Part shown: positions 20,884 to 31,363 of the stretch, piece by piece | How the letters are laid out: each line of letters begins with the position of its first letter | How positions within the stretch are numbered: position 1 is the stretch's first letter | Source of the DNA: Leishmania mexicana MHOM/GT/2001/U1103 | Taxonomy: Eukaryota > Euglenozoa > Kinetoplastea > Trypanosomatida > Trypanosomatidae | Reading direction: 5' to 3' | Length of the DNA: 64,000 nt | Assembly (NCBI RefSeq): GCF_000234665.1 | Contig: NC_018338.1 | Span: 1,156,084-1,220,083, forward strand | The notes under the pieces: generated by a model | The model's database searches: none | Told to the model about the DNA's origin: nothing | Seen by the model: the letters and a program-made list of their open reading frames with translations, nothing else | Program-made: the position numbers and the translations under genes

Positions 20884-21597
20884 CTTCAGTACCGGCTCTC
20901 ACGATGAAACGCATTCACCTGCACTTTCACCAAGGCGCACCCCCTCCCCTCTTCCAACGGCAATACACACGGTTCATGGTGCGCCCCACCCCACTCACTA
21001 TCCATACCTCTTTCGGCTTACGTTTGCATGCGACGTACAATCGGTGATGTTTTCTTTTTTTTGTCGGAAGCTGAAGTGACGACATCTTCTGATGGCGCGC
21101 ACCTCGCACATCCTGCAACACAGGCATCCTATTGCCTCCTTAGCACTTCCACCGACACAGTCGTGTCGCCGTTTTCTTCCTGGCTGCCACGCGCGCACCT
21201 CTCTGGCTTTCCTTCTCTCCCAGCACGAGACACAGCTCAGCAGGCAAATTAGCTTGGATGGGTGCACACGTTTCGTGCGTTCTGCGATCATACTGCTTAC
21301 GGCTTGCGTTTAAATCCAAAGAACAATCAGCGATGTTTCTTGACGCTAAGATGAAATCATGCAGATACAACCCCACACAGCCACGTGGTCACACACAACC
21401 ACTCCTCCAAGTACACACACACACGCTTACGCCGCACCTCTTCTGCTGAAGCACAACGTTCTGCTCATGGCGACAGTGACGAAAAGGCCACGGTATACAT
21501 CACTCACTGGACAGTTTTCGCATCGCTGAGCGGATACCGACGGGCAGGTAGGAGCGCAATACACGGAACACTTGCGACTATGACACCGAAGAAAAAA

Positions 21598-22434
21598 AAA
21601 AACAGTCGCACGCGACTACCCTGTGAACATGAGCGAGACACGCATGCAGAGAGAGTGTGAGAGAGAGCAAAGGAAAAGCAAAGACAACGTTTGCGCATGT
21701 TGTGGTGGGGATGGGATAAGCGATTCCCGAAAAAAGACACATACAGCCGCGGTCGCAGCAGAGGATAAGGGTGGCAGTTGCATAGGCATTCTCACTCACG
21801 ACAAATTGTGCACAGCATGAGACAGAGGTGGAGGCGGAGAGACGGACCAGCGACACTCTGACATGCGTCATGCCTCATCTGTCTTTCTCTCGTAAAACGC
21901 GGCGCGTGTAGTGTGCTTTCCTCACAACACAGGCAAAATCTGCTCCGTGTAACAGCCAGAAACGAATGTACCCTCAGCACCGCTTTACTTCTCTTTTTTT
22001 GTGTGTGTTTTACAGCGAGCACCCCACCCATCCAACCACCCCGGCCAATCACCACGCACTGGGCAGACTGGCAGAAGAGAAGGGCAGCCAGGGGAAGTCG
22101 ACAAGGGCAAAGAAGCAGATGGATGTGAGGGTTCTCGAACGCGCAACCGAAGCAACCCACAAACACGACCAGCATACCCATACCCATCATTGAAGCAGTA
22201 TCGCCTTCACATTGGTCTTCCATTACAGCTCTCCCACACCCACTACGCGCATCTGTTTCCTTGAGAAAGAAGAGGCGACACCGGGTCTGTGCAGAAGGAA
22301 ATCTACGCACGTCGTCGGCTGGATGTCAATCGAGAGAACAGACACCCACAGGCGCACGTGCCCTAGTAGCACACAGGACAGGTAGAGAAAGAACGAGAGC
22401 ATATCAGCTGCTGTGTGCGAAGAGCGAGCACACC
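21598..22434. other. 3' flank of the J-protein gene
   Basis: Between the duplicated block and the stop of the J-protein gene there is ordinary flank, probably its 3' UTR. A minus-strand ATG frame at 21792-22223 (143 codons) is cysteine-rich and has no family resemblance, so it is not called. No RNA gene or repeat was recognised. Confidence 0.5.
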
Positions 22435-23727
22435 TTACAGCTTCATGGATCGGAGCGGTACTGAAAGGTCCTTCACCGGTACTTCACCACCCGTGACAAT
22501 GGCGCGCTTCGTCAAAACCCCTTCCCTCAAATCCTTCTCCCGTTGAGCTACGAGCATCGGCTGGAGCTCGGACTTGCCGGTGACGGCGACGCGCTGGCAC
22601 ATGCCTGTCTGCCCGAAACGCAGGTTGCGCAACGCAGCCAGGCACGTTGTTTTCGCGTTCTTCGAGCCGTTGTCCATGTCTGTGTACTCGATAAACGTCC
22701 ACTTAGTGGTGTTTGGGCTGTTCATCGCGATGCTGCTCAGCCCCTTCGCCACGAGCGCGCCAGCGTAGGCGGCATCCGGCGCTGACCACGGCGTCCGTTG
22801 AATAGCCTGCTCTAGCTCTTTCTGGATCGCACCGTAATGACGCGTGCGGCTCTCCGAGTTGAACTCGCGCAAGATCGGGCATCGCTTTGGGATCTCCTCT
22901 TCCTTAATGTATTGGTAGCTGAAGCGTGCCGAGGCTACCTTGCGCGATGCAATCGCCTCTGGGTCGTAGACGAACATGAACTCCCGAAAGTCCTCAAACT
23001 TCCTTTGCGTAGCACGGCGGTAGGAGGACTCCTCGCGGATGCGCAGCGCATCAATCTGCTGCTCTCTAGCCTCTGGCAGTGTACTGTACTTGTCAATCAA
23101 CGTCTTATCCACCTCCAGCGGCATCGGAGGGGGCAGGCCCTCGTCCATGTTCTTTAATCGTCGTCGCTTCTCGGCGAGCATGCGGTTCACCGTGTGGTAG
23201 CGCTCAACGCTGTACAGAAGAACGATCACCACCGTCCCAATCGAGATGGCGATCTCCGACCCATTGAGGAACACGAGCAGCTCGCGAAGAAAACTGCGAT
23301 GCTTTCTCGTCTGACGACGGTCGCGCTCCTCGGCGGCCCAGCGCTCCCGCTCCCGCTGCTCATTCGCCTTGCGCACTTGCTCGTTTCGTTCCGCCCAGAA
23401 GGCGCCGCCGGTAGGGGTCTCTCGCGTCTCCCTTTGGCGGGATCGCGAGGAAGGCGAGCGTCGCGCCTCCTCTGCAGCGCTTTCTCTGCTAGACGACTGG
23501 CGGTACTGCGCGCGCAACACGCGGTAGGCGGCGTTGATCTCTCGGAACTTGACGGGGTCGCCGTGCTCCACATCTGGATGGTACCTCTTGGTGAGCTCGT
23601 AAAAGCGATGTCGAACCTTCTCGAAGGGCGTTCCCGGGGAAACGCCGAGGACTTGGTGAGGGTTCAACGGCCCGCTGTGGTCGCTATGCGCGGCAAGACA
23701 GCGGAGAGTGCGGCGGAGCATCGGCAT
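22435..23727 (-). CDS. J-domain (DnaJ-like) protein with a membrane segment
   Basis: A 430-residue member of the Hsp40 family, whose J domain stimulates the ATPase of an Hsp70 partner. The J domain spans residues about 20-75, with the essential HPD at 50-52 in TKRYHPDVEHGD and the helix IV region FREINAAYRVLRAQ. A charged Arg/Glu-rich stretch (about 80-150) is followed by one likely membrane segment, EIAISIGTVVIVLLYSV (about 158-174), and a 250-residue C-terminal part of no known fold. The Gly/Phe and zinc regions of classical DnaJ are absent, so it is a class-C type. The N-terminus MPMLRRTLRCLAAHSDHSG is basic and could be a mitochondrial presequence, which would place the protein in the inner membrane. 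A second ATG lies six bases on, at 23721. The frame is open further upstream but reads as low complexity. Confidence 0.85.
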   Translation of the reverse strand: MPMLRRTLRCLAAHSDHSGPLNPHQVLGVSPGTPFEKVRHRFYELTKRYHPDVEHGDPVKFREINAAYRVLRAQYRQSSSRESAAEEARRSPSSRSRQRETRETPTGGAFWAERNEQVRKANEQRERERWAAEERDRRQTRKHRSFLRELLVFLNGSEIAISIGTVVIVLLYSVERYHTVNRMLAEKRRRLKNMDEGLPPPMPLEVDKTLIDKYSTLPEAREQQIDALRIREESSYRRATQRKFEDFREFMFVYDPEAIASRKVASARFSYQYIKEEEIPKRCPILREFNSESRTRHYGAIQKELEQAIQRTPWSAPDAAYAGALVAKGLSSIAMNSPNTTKWTFIEYTDMDNGSKNAKTTCLAALRNLRFGQTGMCQRVAVTGKSELQPMLVAQREKDLREGVLTKRAIVTGGEVPVKDLSVPLRSMKL

Positions 23728-26700
23728 CAAGGAAGGCAAACGTACACACCCGAATACACACAAACACAAATACCCGGGCCGATCCGTGAAATGTGGGAAG
23801 GAGAAGGAGATCTCTCTCTCCCCCTTCCCTTCATACACACACAAAGAAAAAGAGGGAGAGCAGAGCGGATGCGTTTGGGAGAAACAGACAAAGAAAAAAT
23901 AACAGGAGAAAGGAATGTGCTGAGGCCCGTAATCGTTTGCTCACCGATGGTGTGTACCGTGCGTATGCTTGTATGGGTGCCTGGCAAGCCGGAAAGGGGA
24001 GGGAGAAGGGGTCGTAAACAATCGTGAATCAAGCCCCCCACCTTCCAAAAAAAAAGGAAAAAATAATCGAAGAGTGCAGCACATACACACAAAAAAACAA
24101 AACACAGCGGCCACAACAAACAAAGAAGAAGATCTCCTCACGGCAAAGCAAAGAGAAAAGAAAAGGAGAAACACATCATCCAACAAAAACAACACCAAAA
24201 AAAAGCAGCGGAGGGCGAGCTCGACAGGGATACAATGTTGATCCCCAGCATGCGCTATCGAGATCGACAGCCAGCTGCGTTGGTTTGCCTGCTCTCTGCT
24301 TCCTCCTTTTTCCCAGGCAAAGGAGAAGGAGCCAAGCAGGTGGGAGAGAACAAAACGAAGAGTCGCGTCCCTCTGCCTAGACGATTTTCCAAGGATACAG
24401 ATGGTGAGAGGCAGAGATTGCTTGGCGTGCGGCTGCTACAGAGGCTACGCTCTGCTTGGCACTGGCTGCACTCAAACAAAACTAGATAAATGACACGCTG
24501 CAGGGACAGTGGGTGCGCAGACGATGTAGTGCACAGCAAAATACCTGGGCAACTATTTGCGTGGCCCAACGGAGCAGAGAGGGGGAAGGGGAGGCGGTGC
24601 AGGGCAGAGATATGACTTCTCTGGGACTACTGCAATACTTGAAAACAGAACAGTGGGCGAAAGAGGAATGGACATGCAACAGCAAGCCGCCTTCAAGGCA
24701 CCACAAACGCGGAGGCGACTGAGACAAATCGAATGTGCGTGCGGTGTTTGTGTGAGAGAGAGCGTGTGAAGCAAAGATCTACGCATACGAGGAAGTGACG
24801 AGATGGCACGTGCGATCGGCGACCGCACCTATACGAGGAGGCAAAAGGTGCGCGCTTCCGTAGAGGTGAGCGGACGAAACGTACAGCTCGTGCAAGAGAA
24901 GCGGAGGAGAAAAAGGGGGAGAAAGAGGAGCAAGTGAAACGGCGAGAGTTTTTGCGGGCGACCATAAGAAAAATGCACAGGCGAGTGCGCCGAAGCAGGC
25001 CCAGTACGCTTTGTTCCGCTTGATGTGATTCCGCTGACGGGATCGGTGATGGAGAGCTCGAAGCACCCACGTATTCCTACAAACTCTCGAAACGAGGGTG
25101 GATGCAAAGAACTGCCGGTGCACGCACCGAAGCAGCCTGGCACGGCAGAGGTGGAAAGCGTGTGTGTCGGCCTGCGTCGGAAGGAGGCATCTAGATGAAG
25201 AGGGACCACCGTCAGCGCCTCTCCTTCGTTTCGAAGTCACCTCGACATCGCGTGATCCTCTCTCCCGCCGATTTCCCATTTTCCGATGTATGTCACTTTT
25301 TTTTGTCCTTTTCCATTTTCTTTTCGGTTACCGGAAAACAGGATTATGTGCCCTTGCGTTGGTTATAAGTGAAGACAGACAGACAGGCAGGCAACGTGGA
25401 AAACATGAAAAAAGCGCAAGAATGAGCAAAAAGAAAAGAACGACACACAAACACACACATACACACACACACACACATAAAAAAAGGGAGCAGCGAGCTT
25501 TTCGTTACGGAACTGAAAAAGAGGAGGAGAGTATGTCGTCTGCAGGACGAAGTGCGGCCCATCCTCTTGGCTTTCTTTCATGTTGTTGTTTCCTTCTGAA
25601 CACTTCTTCTTCGGACTTCTTTTTGTTATCTTCTTTTTTTTTATATCTTTCCCTGCGGCTTCATAAGTGTGTGTGTGTGTGTGTGTGTGTCTTTGTCTGA
25701 GAGATGTTTTTTTTTGGTGTGTGTTTCTGCCCTCGCGCGCGCGCGCCTTTGCTCGTGCGTTCGCTCCTTTTTCTTTGTTCACACCACATGTGTGCCTGTG
25801 TCCCCTCCCTCTCCCTTCATGCTTTTCTTTCCTCAACTCTTGTCCGTCCATTTGAATCACGGTCCAAGATCCCGAAAACACAACGTCAGCAAAAGAAAAA
25901 GAAAAACCGTGAGAGGAAGCCACCGAGAAAAAAATGTACCAAGAAGGAAAAGAAGCGGGAAGTGGAGGGGAGGCAAACACTCACCTGGGAAGTGTGCGTC
26001 AACGCATGCGAAAGCGCGCACGTGTGCTGACCAAACGACGCGTATCCCTTCTACATAGTCAGCAACATTGTACACACATTTAGAAAAGGAAAAGAGGAAC
26101 AACGGAGAGAAAACAACGAAGAAAAAAGAAAGCTGTTGAGTGACTCGAAAAACGGGCGGTATTTGTTCTTTGCGCTGCTGTCTCGTCCTCCGCACTTTGT
26201 TACCCCTCCCCCTCCCCTACTCCCGGTCTACCCATACACACTCCCTCTGCAACTTCGTTATTTCTTCGTGTTCGACTTTTCGTTTTCACTTCCCATCGCT
26301 ACTTCGTTGTCCTTTTTTTTTCGCTTGTCGTGGACGGCACATCGCAGTACACGCGGGTGAGCGCAGCTGTATAGGTGTTTGCGCGTGTACGCAGGTGCGT
26401 GAACGTTTTTTGTGTGCAAAATTCAGAACCCGTTCACAACCCGCGGCGCATGCAGGCATAAAGGCTCACGGGGGGGGGGGCAGAGAGCTACCGAGATACT
26501 GAGACAATGTAACACACGATGCGAATGACGACGCATGCTTTTTTGTCGGTGACCATGGATCACTGAACAAAACACGCACACGCACACAAAACGTCTGAGA
26601 AAGAGAAACAGCGGAGGTGTCTATGGCCTGTGGCAACGAGAAAAAGCAAAGGCCCGTGGCTTTGGTCTTAGGGTGCGCAGCTCTTCAATGAACTTTGATA

Positions 26701-28582
26701 GATGACTATATATATATATAACTATATATGTTTTTCTTTTTCGCCTAACCGATCTTTGCTTTGCGTTACACGCAACCAGCAATTTAACAACGACATAGAC
26801 AACAAAGAGACGGAGAACCGTACACACATACACGCAGATGCACACAGCCTCGCCGGACACACGCAAGCACCCACAACAAACAAAAATGAAACAAAAACCA
26901 CATACGTGATAATAAAATAGAACAACGACAACCACGCCATCATCGTGTGTGTGTGTGTGTGTGTTTCACGAGAGTGGGTAAGAGTGCATGCTTGTGCAAA
27001 AGGAAAAGAAAAACGAAGAGAAGAACAGACGGAGAGAAAGAAACGGGAGAGCCTAACCAAAGCCAATGAAAGAAAACCAAAGCAAAACAACAACAACAAA
27101 ATGATGAAGAAGCAAATCACAGAGAGATGGCGAGAAGGCGACGACGAAATGAGGAGATCATAGAAAAAAAAAACGGGGACAGGCACAGTCCGTGATGTAA
27201 GCTTGATTCTTTTTCTTTGTTTTTTTTTGGGGGGAGGGAGGAGGAGGAGGGGGGAGGGGAGTTCATTGTCATGTGTGCGTGTGCGTTTTCCTGTTTACTT
27301 ACTTAGCGAGCATCTCTCCCAACGGATCTCTTCAAGGACACACACGCACACATGACAAGAAGATTTGTTTTTGTCCTTTACCATTAAGGATTGTTCTTCA
27401 CCTTGCCAAATATATAAGCACCCCTCCTTCAGCTTGGTTTGTGTTCGTGGTTGCAGTTTTTTGTTTTTCGGGTGGAAGGGAGGGGAGTAAGGCTGCTTCT
27501 CTATAGCGTTTTTTTCCTTCTTCTCGTCCACGACAAAGAAGGGGTAGTGGTGGTGCGAGGCTTCCTCCACTGAAGAATGATCTCTCCTTCCTGCACACGG
27601 GAGAGCGAAGTAAAACGGAAACAAAACAAAAAAAAATACGAAGGACAGAGAGAGGAAAACAACAAACAAACAAACAAACCAGCAAACAACAACAAAAAAA
27701 GTACTCTCCCAGTAAAAGCAGTAAAACTGTGGGAAAGGAAAACGAAAATGAACAAAAATGTAAACAACAACAACAAAATGACAGCCTACACAGACACACA
27801 TACATACATACACAGATGCATACAAGCCCGGAGCGAGAGTCTGAGAAGAAGAACACGGGTACGTGCGGTGGTCCAAGTGTGTATGTATGTATGTGTTCAT
27901 GTGTCTGTGCATGTATGGGTGTGTGTGTGTGTGTGTGTCTGTGTAGACTGACTTCTTGCACGGCACCTCAAGCCACGAGAAGTCAACATCCATCCCAACC
28001 AACGCACACACGCTCATCCCCCGAGAGAGCAAGAGCAAGCACACCCCAACAAAAAAAGGGAAGAAAAAAGTGACAGAAAGACCAACACAAAGCAAAGAAG
28101 CTCCACTCCGACACCAACGTAGGGAACACACCTACACACACACACCTGCACAGGCACACACGTGTGTCCACAGCTCCACGCACACCTGCAGGTGGCATTA
28201 ACAGTACAAGAAACAGAAAACACGTCAAGCGTAGGAAGAACGGAGAACACTCTCAGCGAGCCCAGACGAGGCGTGAGAACGAAAAGACTGGGAACCGACT
28301 CCCGGCACACAGTGCCTTCCCTGCGCGGGAGCCAGGGAGAAGGGTCCCTCTCGAACATACATATACAAAATACTACCAAAACACACGCACAGAACCACAG
28401 GCAAGACGATTCTCGCCCGGGAACACATTGCGCGTTGGTGGATGCGAATGCGTGTGCGTCTGCGCAGCTGTGATAGGGTGTGTAGGCATGGCCTGGAATC
28501 GTCCTGGTCACCGGACTAAGCGGGACAGTGCGCGCCAAGGGAAGGGCGGGAGGATAAACGGCTCCAAAAAAGTGGGGACACC
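23728..28582. other. 4.9-kb intergenic region, low complexity, strand-skewed
   Basis: This holds the 5' flank of the J-protein gene and the 3' UTR of the helicase gene. It is dominated by A-rich, T-rich and CA/GT tracts: CA near 25441-25477, GT at 25667-25690, TA near 26707-26720, GT at 26944-26964, and CA/GT runs around 27780-27945. The plus strand is rich in A and G at 26990-27180, in T and G at 27200-27560, then in A at 27600-27780. A less repetitive patch lies at about 24230-24490. No convincing gene was seen. Confidence 0.5.
25667..25690. repeat. GT microsatellite
   Basis: Twelve uninterrupted GT units in the 3' flank of the helicase gene, near a shorter CA tract at about 25441-25477. 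Confidence 0.9.
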
Positions 28583-31363
28583 TCAGAAGCCACCGTCGTC
28601 CATACCGCCGCCCCGGCGACCACCACCAGACGGAGCCGAAGGACGGCTGTCACCCCATGAGCCACCGGCACCACCGCCGCGGCCGCCCGGACCGCCGGAA
28701 CGGTGACCGCCACCACCACCACCACCGCCACCACGACGACGCCCACCGCCTCCCATGTCGCGAGACAGCAGCGCCTCGCCCTCGACGAGCTCCGCCTCTT
28801 GTTGAAACCATTTGGGAATCTCCTGACCATGCTCCGAAAAGTACTTGTGCAGGTCGAGCGCAAGGCGGCGGTTGTTGCGGTTGTAAAACGCAGTCGCGAT
28901 ACCCTTGTTACCGGCGCGACCGGTACGGCCGATGCGATGCGTGTAGTCGTCCATCTCCTGCGGCAGGTCAAACTGCACAACGTGCGCCACATCAGGGATG
29001 TCCAAACCACGAGAGGCCACATCCGTTGCGACCAGGATGGGCGTCACCTTCTGTTTAAAATCCTCGAGGGCCGCCTCGCGATCCTGCTGACGACGGTCGC
29101 CGTGGATCGTGGTGCTGCTGATGCCCTCGCGGTGCAGGCGGCGGTTTACGTCCTCAGCCATCTTCTTCGTCTCCACAAAGATCAGCACCATATCGCTCAT
29201 CTCGTGGCCGTAGATGATTTGCAGCAGGCGGTCCATCTTCTCGTTGTCCGGCACGTGCTCGATCGTCTGGGTGATGTTCTTCGTCGTCGACCCGACACGA
29301 CCGACGGTAAGCAAGTAGTACTTGCGGCGCAGGTAGCGCTTGGCGAGGTTGAGGATGCGCTGCGGGAATGTGGCACTGAACATGAAGGTCTGGCGCTCAT
29401 CGACGGTCGGCATATCGGTGTAGCGAGACGCGACGAGCTCCTCGATCTGCTCCTCAAATCCCATCTCCAACATACGGTCCGCCTCATCGAGAATCAGGAA
29501 CTTGATAGCGGAGAAAGAGAGGTACTCCTCGTTGAACATATCGCGCAGCCGGCCAGGGCAGGCGACCAGGATATCCTGCTCGAAGCGCTGCGGGTAGCGG
29601 GTTCCACCGTACACGACGTCGTAGAAGATATCCGTGTTGAAGGTGAGCTTGCGAACCTCGTCAAAGATCTGCACGGCCAGCTCGCGCGTCGGCGCCAGCA
29701 CCAGCGCAATGGGGTAGCTCTTGCGCTGGCGCGCCGGCGACACACCGTGGACGAGCATGTACTGCACGACGGGGATCAGGAAGGCAGCCGTCTTACCAGA
29801 ACCCGTCTGCGCGCACGCCATGAGATCGCTACCGGACAGCGCGACCGGGATACCGTACCGCTGCACAGGCGTCGGCTTCTTGTAGCCACAGCGCTCGATG
29901 TTAGCGGCCAGCGCCGGCTCGACAAGCAGATCGGCGAAGTCCTCCACGGGTTTTACATCGCGCGGCACCATCTCAACCGGAATGCTGTCGTAGTTGTCCA
30001 GTGAAATGCCCGACTGGCGGTGGCGGTGCTCAAAGAGCTCCATCACCTTGGCCTCGTCGTGGCAATTACGGCGCAGGTGCGAGGCACGTGTGACGCGACG
30101 AATGCCCGGCTGCGTCTGCGGGGGATCTGCCGAAGGCGCGCCTTCTTCAGCCCTCGCGGGATCCGGGACGGCTGAGCGCGGCGCAACCGCGCCAGCGGCA
30201 GTCGCCGGAGCCGGGATAGATTCCTGCGGCACCGTCCGCGCCTCCGTCGGCGCAGGCGACGAGGCCCACGCGTTGCCCTGAGCGCCGCCGGACTCCTCCA
30301 CGGCGTCGTCCTCGTTGCGGAAGGAGCGGAAGTCACGGCGACCACCACGCTCACCACGTCCGCGCTGGCGGTCGTGGTCGTAGTCGCGGCCATAACCCCC
30401 ACGACGCCAGCGAGAGCCACCGCGGCGGTAGGCATCGTAGCCGCCGTCCTCGTAGTCGTCGTCTTCGTTGCCCGTACCGCCGGGACGGTCGGCGCCACGG
30501 TCGCCACTCTCGCCGTAGTCGTCCTCGTCGTCGTAGTAACGCCGGCCACCGCGACCTCCACGACCGCCGTAGCCGCCACGACGGTAGCCTCCACCGCCAT
30601 AGCCGCTGTCGTTGTTGCGAGAGTAGCCGCCCTCCTCACCCTCGCAGTCATCATACTCGCGACGGCGGTAGCCGCTACCGCCCTCCTCCTCCGCATCGTA
30701 GTAGCGCCGGCCACCCCGACCACCACGGCCGCCGAAGCCACCGTCGCAGTTGCGGCCGCCAGAGCGGTAACCACCACGTCCGCCGCGGCTGTAGCCACGG
30801 TCATCCTCGCGGTTCCAGGGCTCAGCCGCCGCCTCCCGTCTCTCGTGCGCACGAGGGGCGAAACCGCCAGCCTCAGCAGGAAGGCTGGCCGGCGCCTTCT
30901 CCGGGTCGCTCACAGTAGCACTCGCCGGGGTTGGCACAGCAGCAGCAGCCGGCGCAGGAGCGCTGGCGGGAGCCGGAGTCGTGGAAGGATTGCTGGTACA
31001 GGCGCGGTCACCAGCGGCATCAGACGCTGCCGGGCTGGCGTTGTCCTCGTCGCGGGCTTCACGGTTTGTCCAGGCATTGTAGGAGCCACGACCGCGACCA
31101 CCGCCACGGCCGCCGCGACCGCCGCGGTAGCCACCGCGTCCCCCATGGTACTCCTCATTGTCGTCGCGATTGCCTCCGCCGCCGCCGCCGCCCGAAGGGT
31201 CAGAGCGCCAGTTGTCCGATCGGTGAGCCCCGCCCCTGCGGCCGCGTCCACCACGTGAGTATTCGGGTCGGTCGTCACGGAAGGTGTTTACATCACCACC
31301 TTCCACGGCGCCATCTCGTTGATACTCAGTGTCGGAGATTTTCTTATCGTTGATATATTCCAT
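28583..31363 (-). CDS. DED1: DEAD-box RNA helicase, DED1/DDX3 type, RG-rich N-terminus
   Basis: An ATP-dependent RNA helicase of 926 residues, related to the translation-initiation helicases DED1/DDX3. The core carries all the motifs: Q motif KPTPVQRYGIPVAL, motif I AQTGSGKT (about 515), Ia PTRELAVQ, motif II LDEADRM (about 624), motif III FSATFP (about 663), motif V ATDVASRGLDIPDV, and motif VI HRIGRTGRAG (about 808). The first 440 residues are a very long disordered tail rich in RGG, RG, YD and GG, with a near-repeat of GGRGGRGGRRYYD. The C-terminus is another RGG block ending in GGGMDDGGF. Yeast DED1 is only about 600 residues. The start is the ATG at 31363 (MEYINDKKISD), because residues upstream look like 5' UTR. 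Trypanosomatids have two DED1-like helicases; the large size suggests the longer one (DED1-2), from memory. It probably acts in cytoplasmic mRNA translation and granules. Confidence 0.93.
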   Translation of the reverse strand: MEYINDKKISDTEYQRDGAVEGGDVNTFRDDRPEYSRGGRGRRGGAHRSDNWRSDPSGGGGGGGNRDDNEEYHGGRGGYRGGRGGRGGGRGRGSYNAWTNREARDEDNASPAASDAAGDRACTSNPSTTPAPASAPAPAAAAVPTPASATVSDPEKAPASLPAEAGGFAPRAHERREAAAEPWNREDDRGYSRGGRGGYRSGGRNCDGGFGGRGGRGGRRYYDAEEEGGSGYRRREYDDCEGEEGGYSRNNDSGYGGGGYRRGGYGGRGGRGGRRYYDDEDDYGESGDRGADRPGGTGNEDDDYEDGGYDAYRRGGSRWRRGGYGRDYDHDRQRGRGERGGRRDFRSFRNEDDAVEESGGAQGNAWASSPAPTEARTVPQESIPAPATAAGAVAPRSAVPDPARAEEGAPSADPPQTQPGIRRVTRASHLRRNCHDEAKVMELFEHRHRQSGISLDNYDSIPVEMVPRDVKPVEDFADLLVEPALAANIERCGYKKPTPVQRYGIPVALSGSDLMACAQTGSGKTAAFLIPVVQYMLVHGVSPARQRKSYPIALVLAPTRELAVQIFDEVRKLTFNTDIFYDVVYGGTRYPQRFEQDILVACPGRLRDMFNEEYLSFSAIKFLILDEADRMLEMGFEEQIEELVASRYTDMPTVDERQTFMFSATFPQRILNLAKRYLRRKYYLLTVGRVGSTTKNITQTIEHVPDNEKMDRLLQIIYGHEMSDMVLIFVETKKMAEDVNRRLHREGISSTTIHGDRRQQDREAALEDFKQKVTPILVATDVASRGLDIPDVAHVVQFDLPQEMDDYTHRIGRTGRAGNKGIATAFYNRNNRRLALDLHKYFSEHGQEIPKWFQQEAELVEGEALLSRDMGGGGRRRGGGGGGGGGHRSGGPGGRGGGAGGSWGDSRPSAPSGGGRRGGGMDDGGF

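Larger units (their letters stand above)
19771..21597. repeat. Tandem duplication, copy 2 (1827 bp, internally deleted)
   Basis: Copy 2 matches copy 1 at an offset of 2287-2291 bases up to the 132-bp repeat, then at an offset of 1827 to the end. It lacks one 132-bp repeat and the unique sequence between the two repeats, 464 bp in all. The arithmetic closes exactly: 2287 plus 4 bases of microsatellite gain minus 464 gives 1827. It therefore arose by duplication of a full unit followed by deletion. Confidence 0.93.

Noticed and set aside
21792..22223. 143-codon minus-strand frame downstream of the J-protein gene
   Set aside because: Cys- and Met-rich with no family pattern, and it lies where the 3' UTR of the J-protein gene is expected.
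22435..22443. C-terminal Met-Lys-Leu of the J protein as a possible glycosomal signal
   Set aside because: Met is not an accepted first residue of the type-1 signal, and the membrane segment and basic N-terminus argue for another location.
28703..31258. Long plus-strand frames (433 and 294 codons) and a 269-codon minus frame over the helicase gene
   Set aside because: They are shadows of the repetitive RG-rich and helicase coding sequence; their translations are Val/Thr/Ala or Arg runs without domain resemblance.
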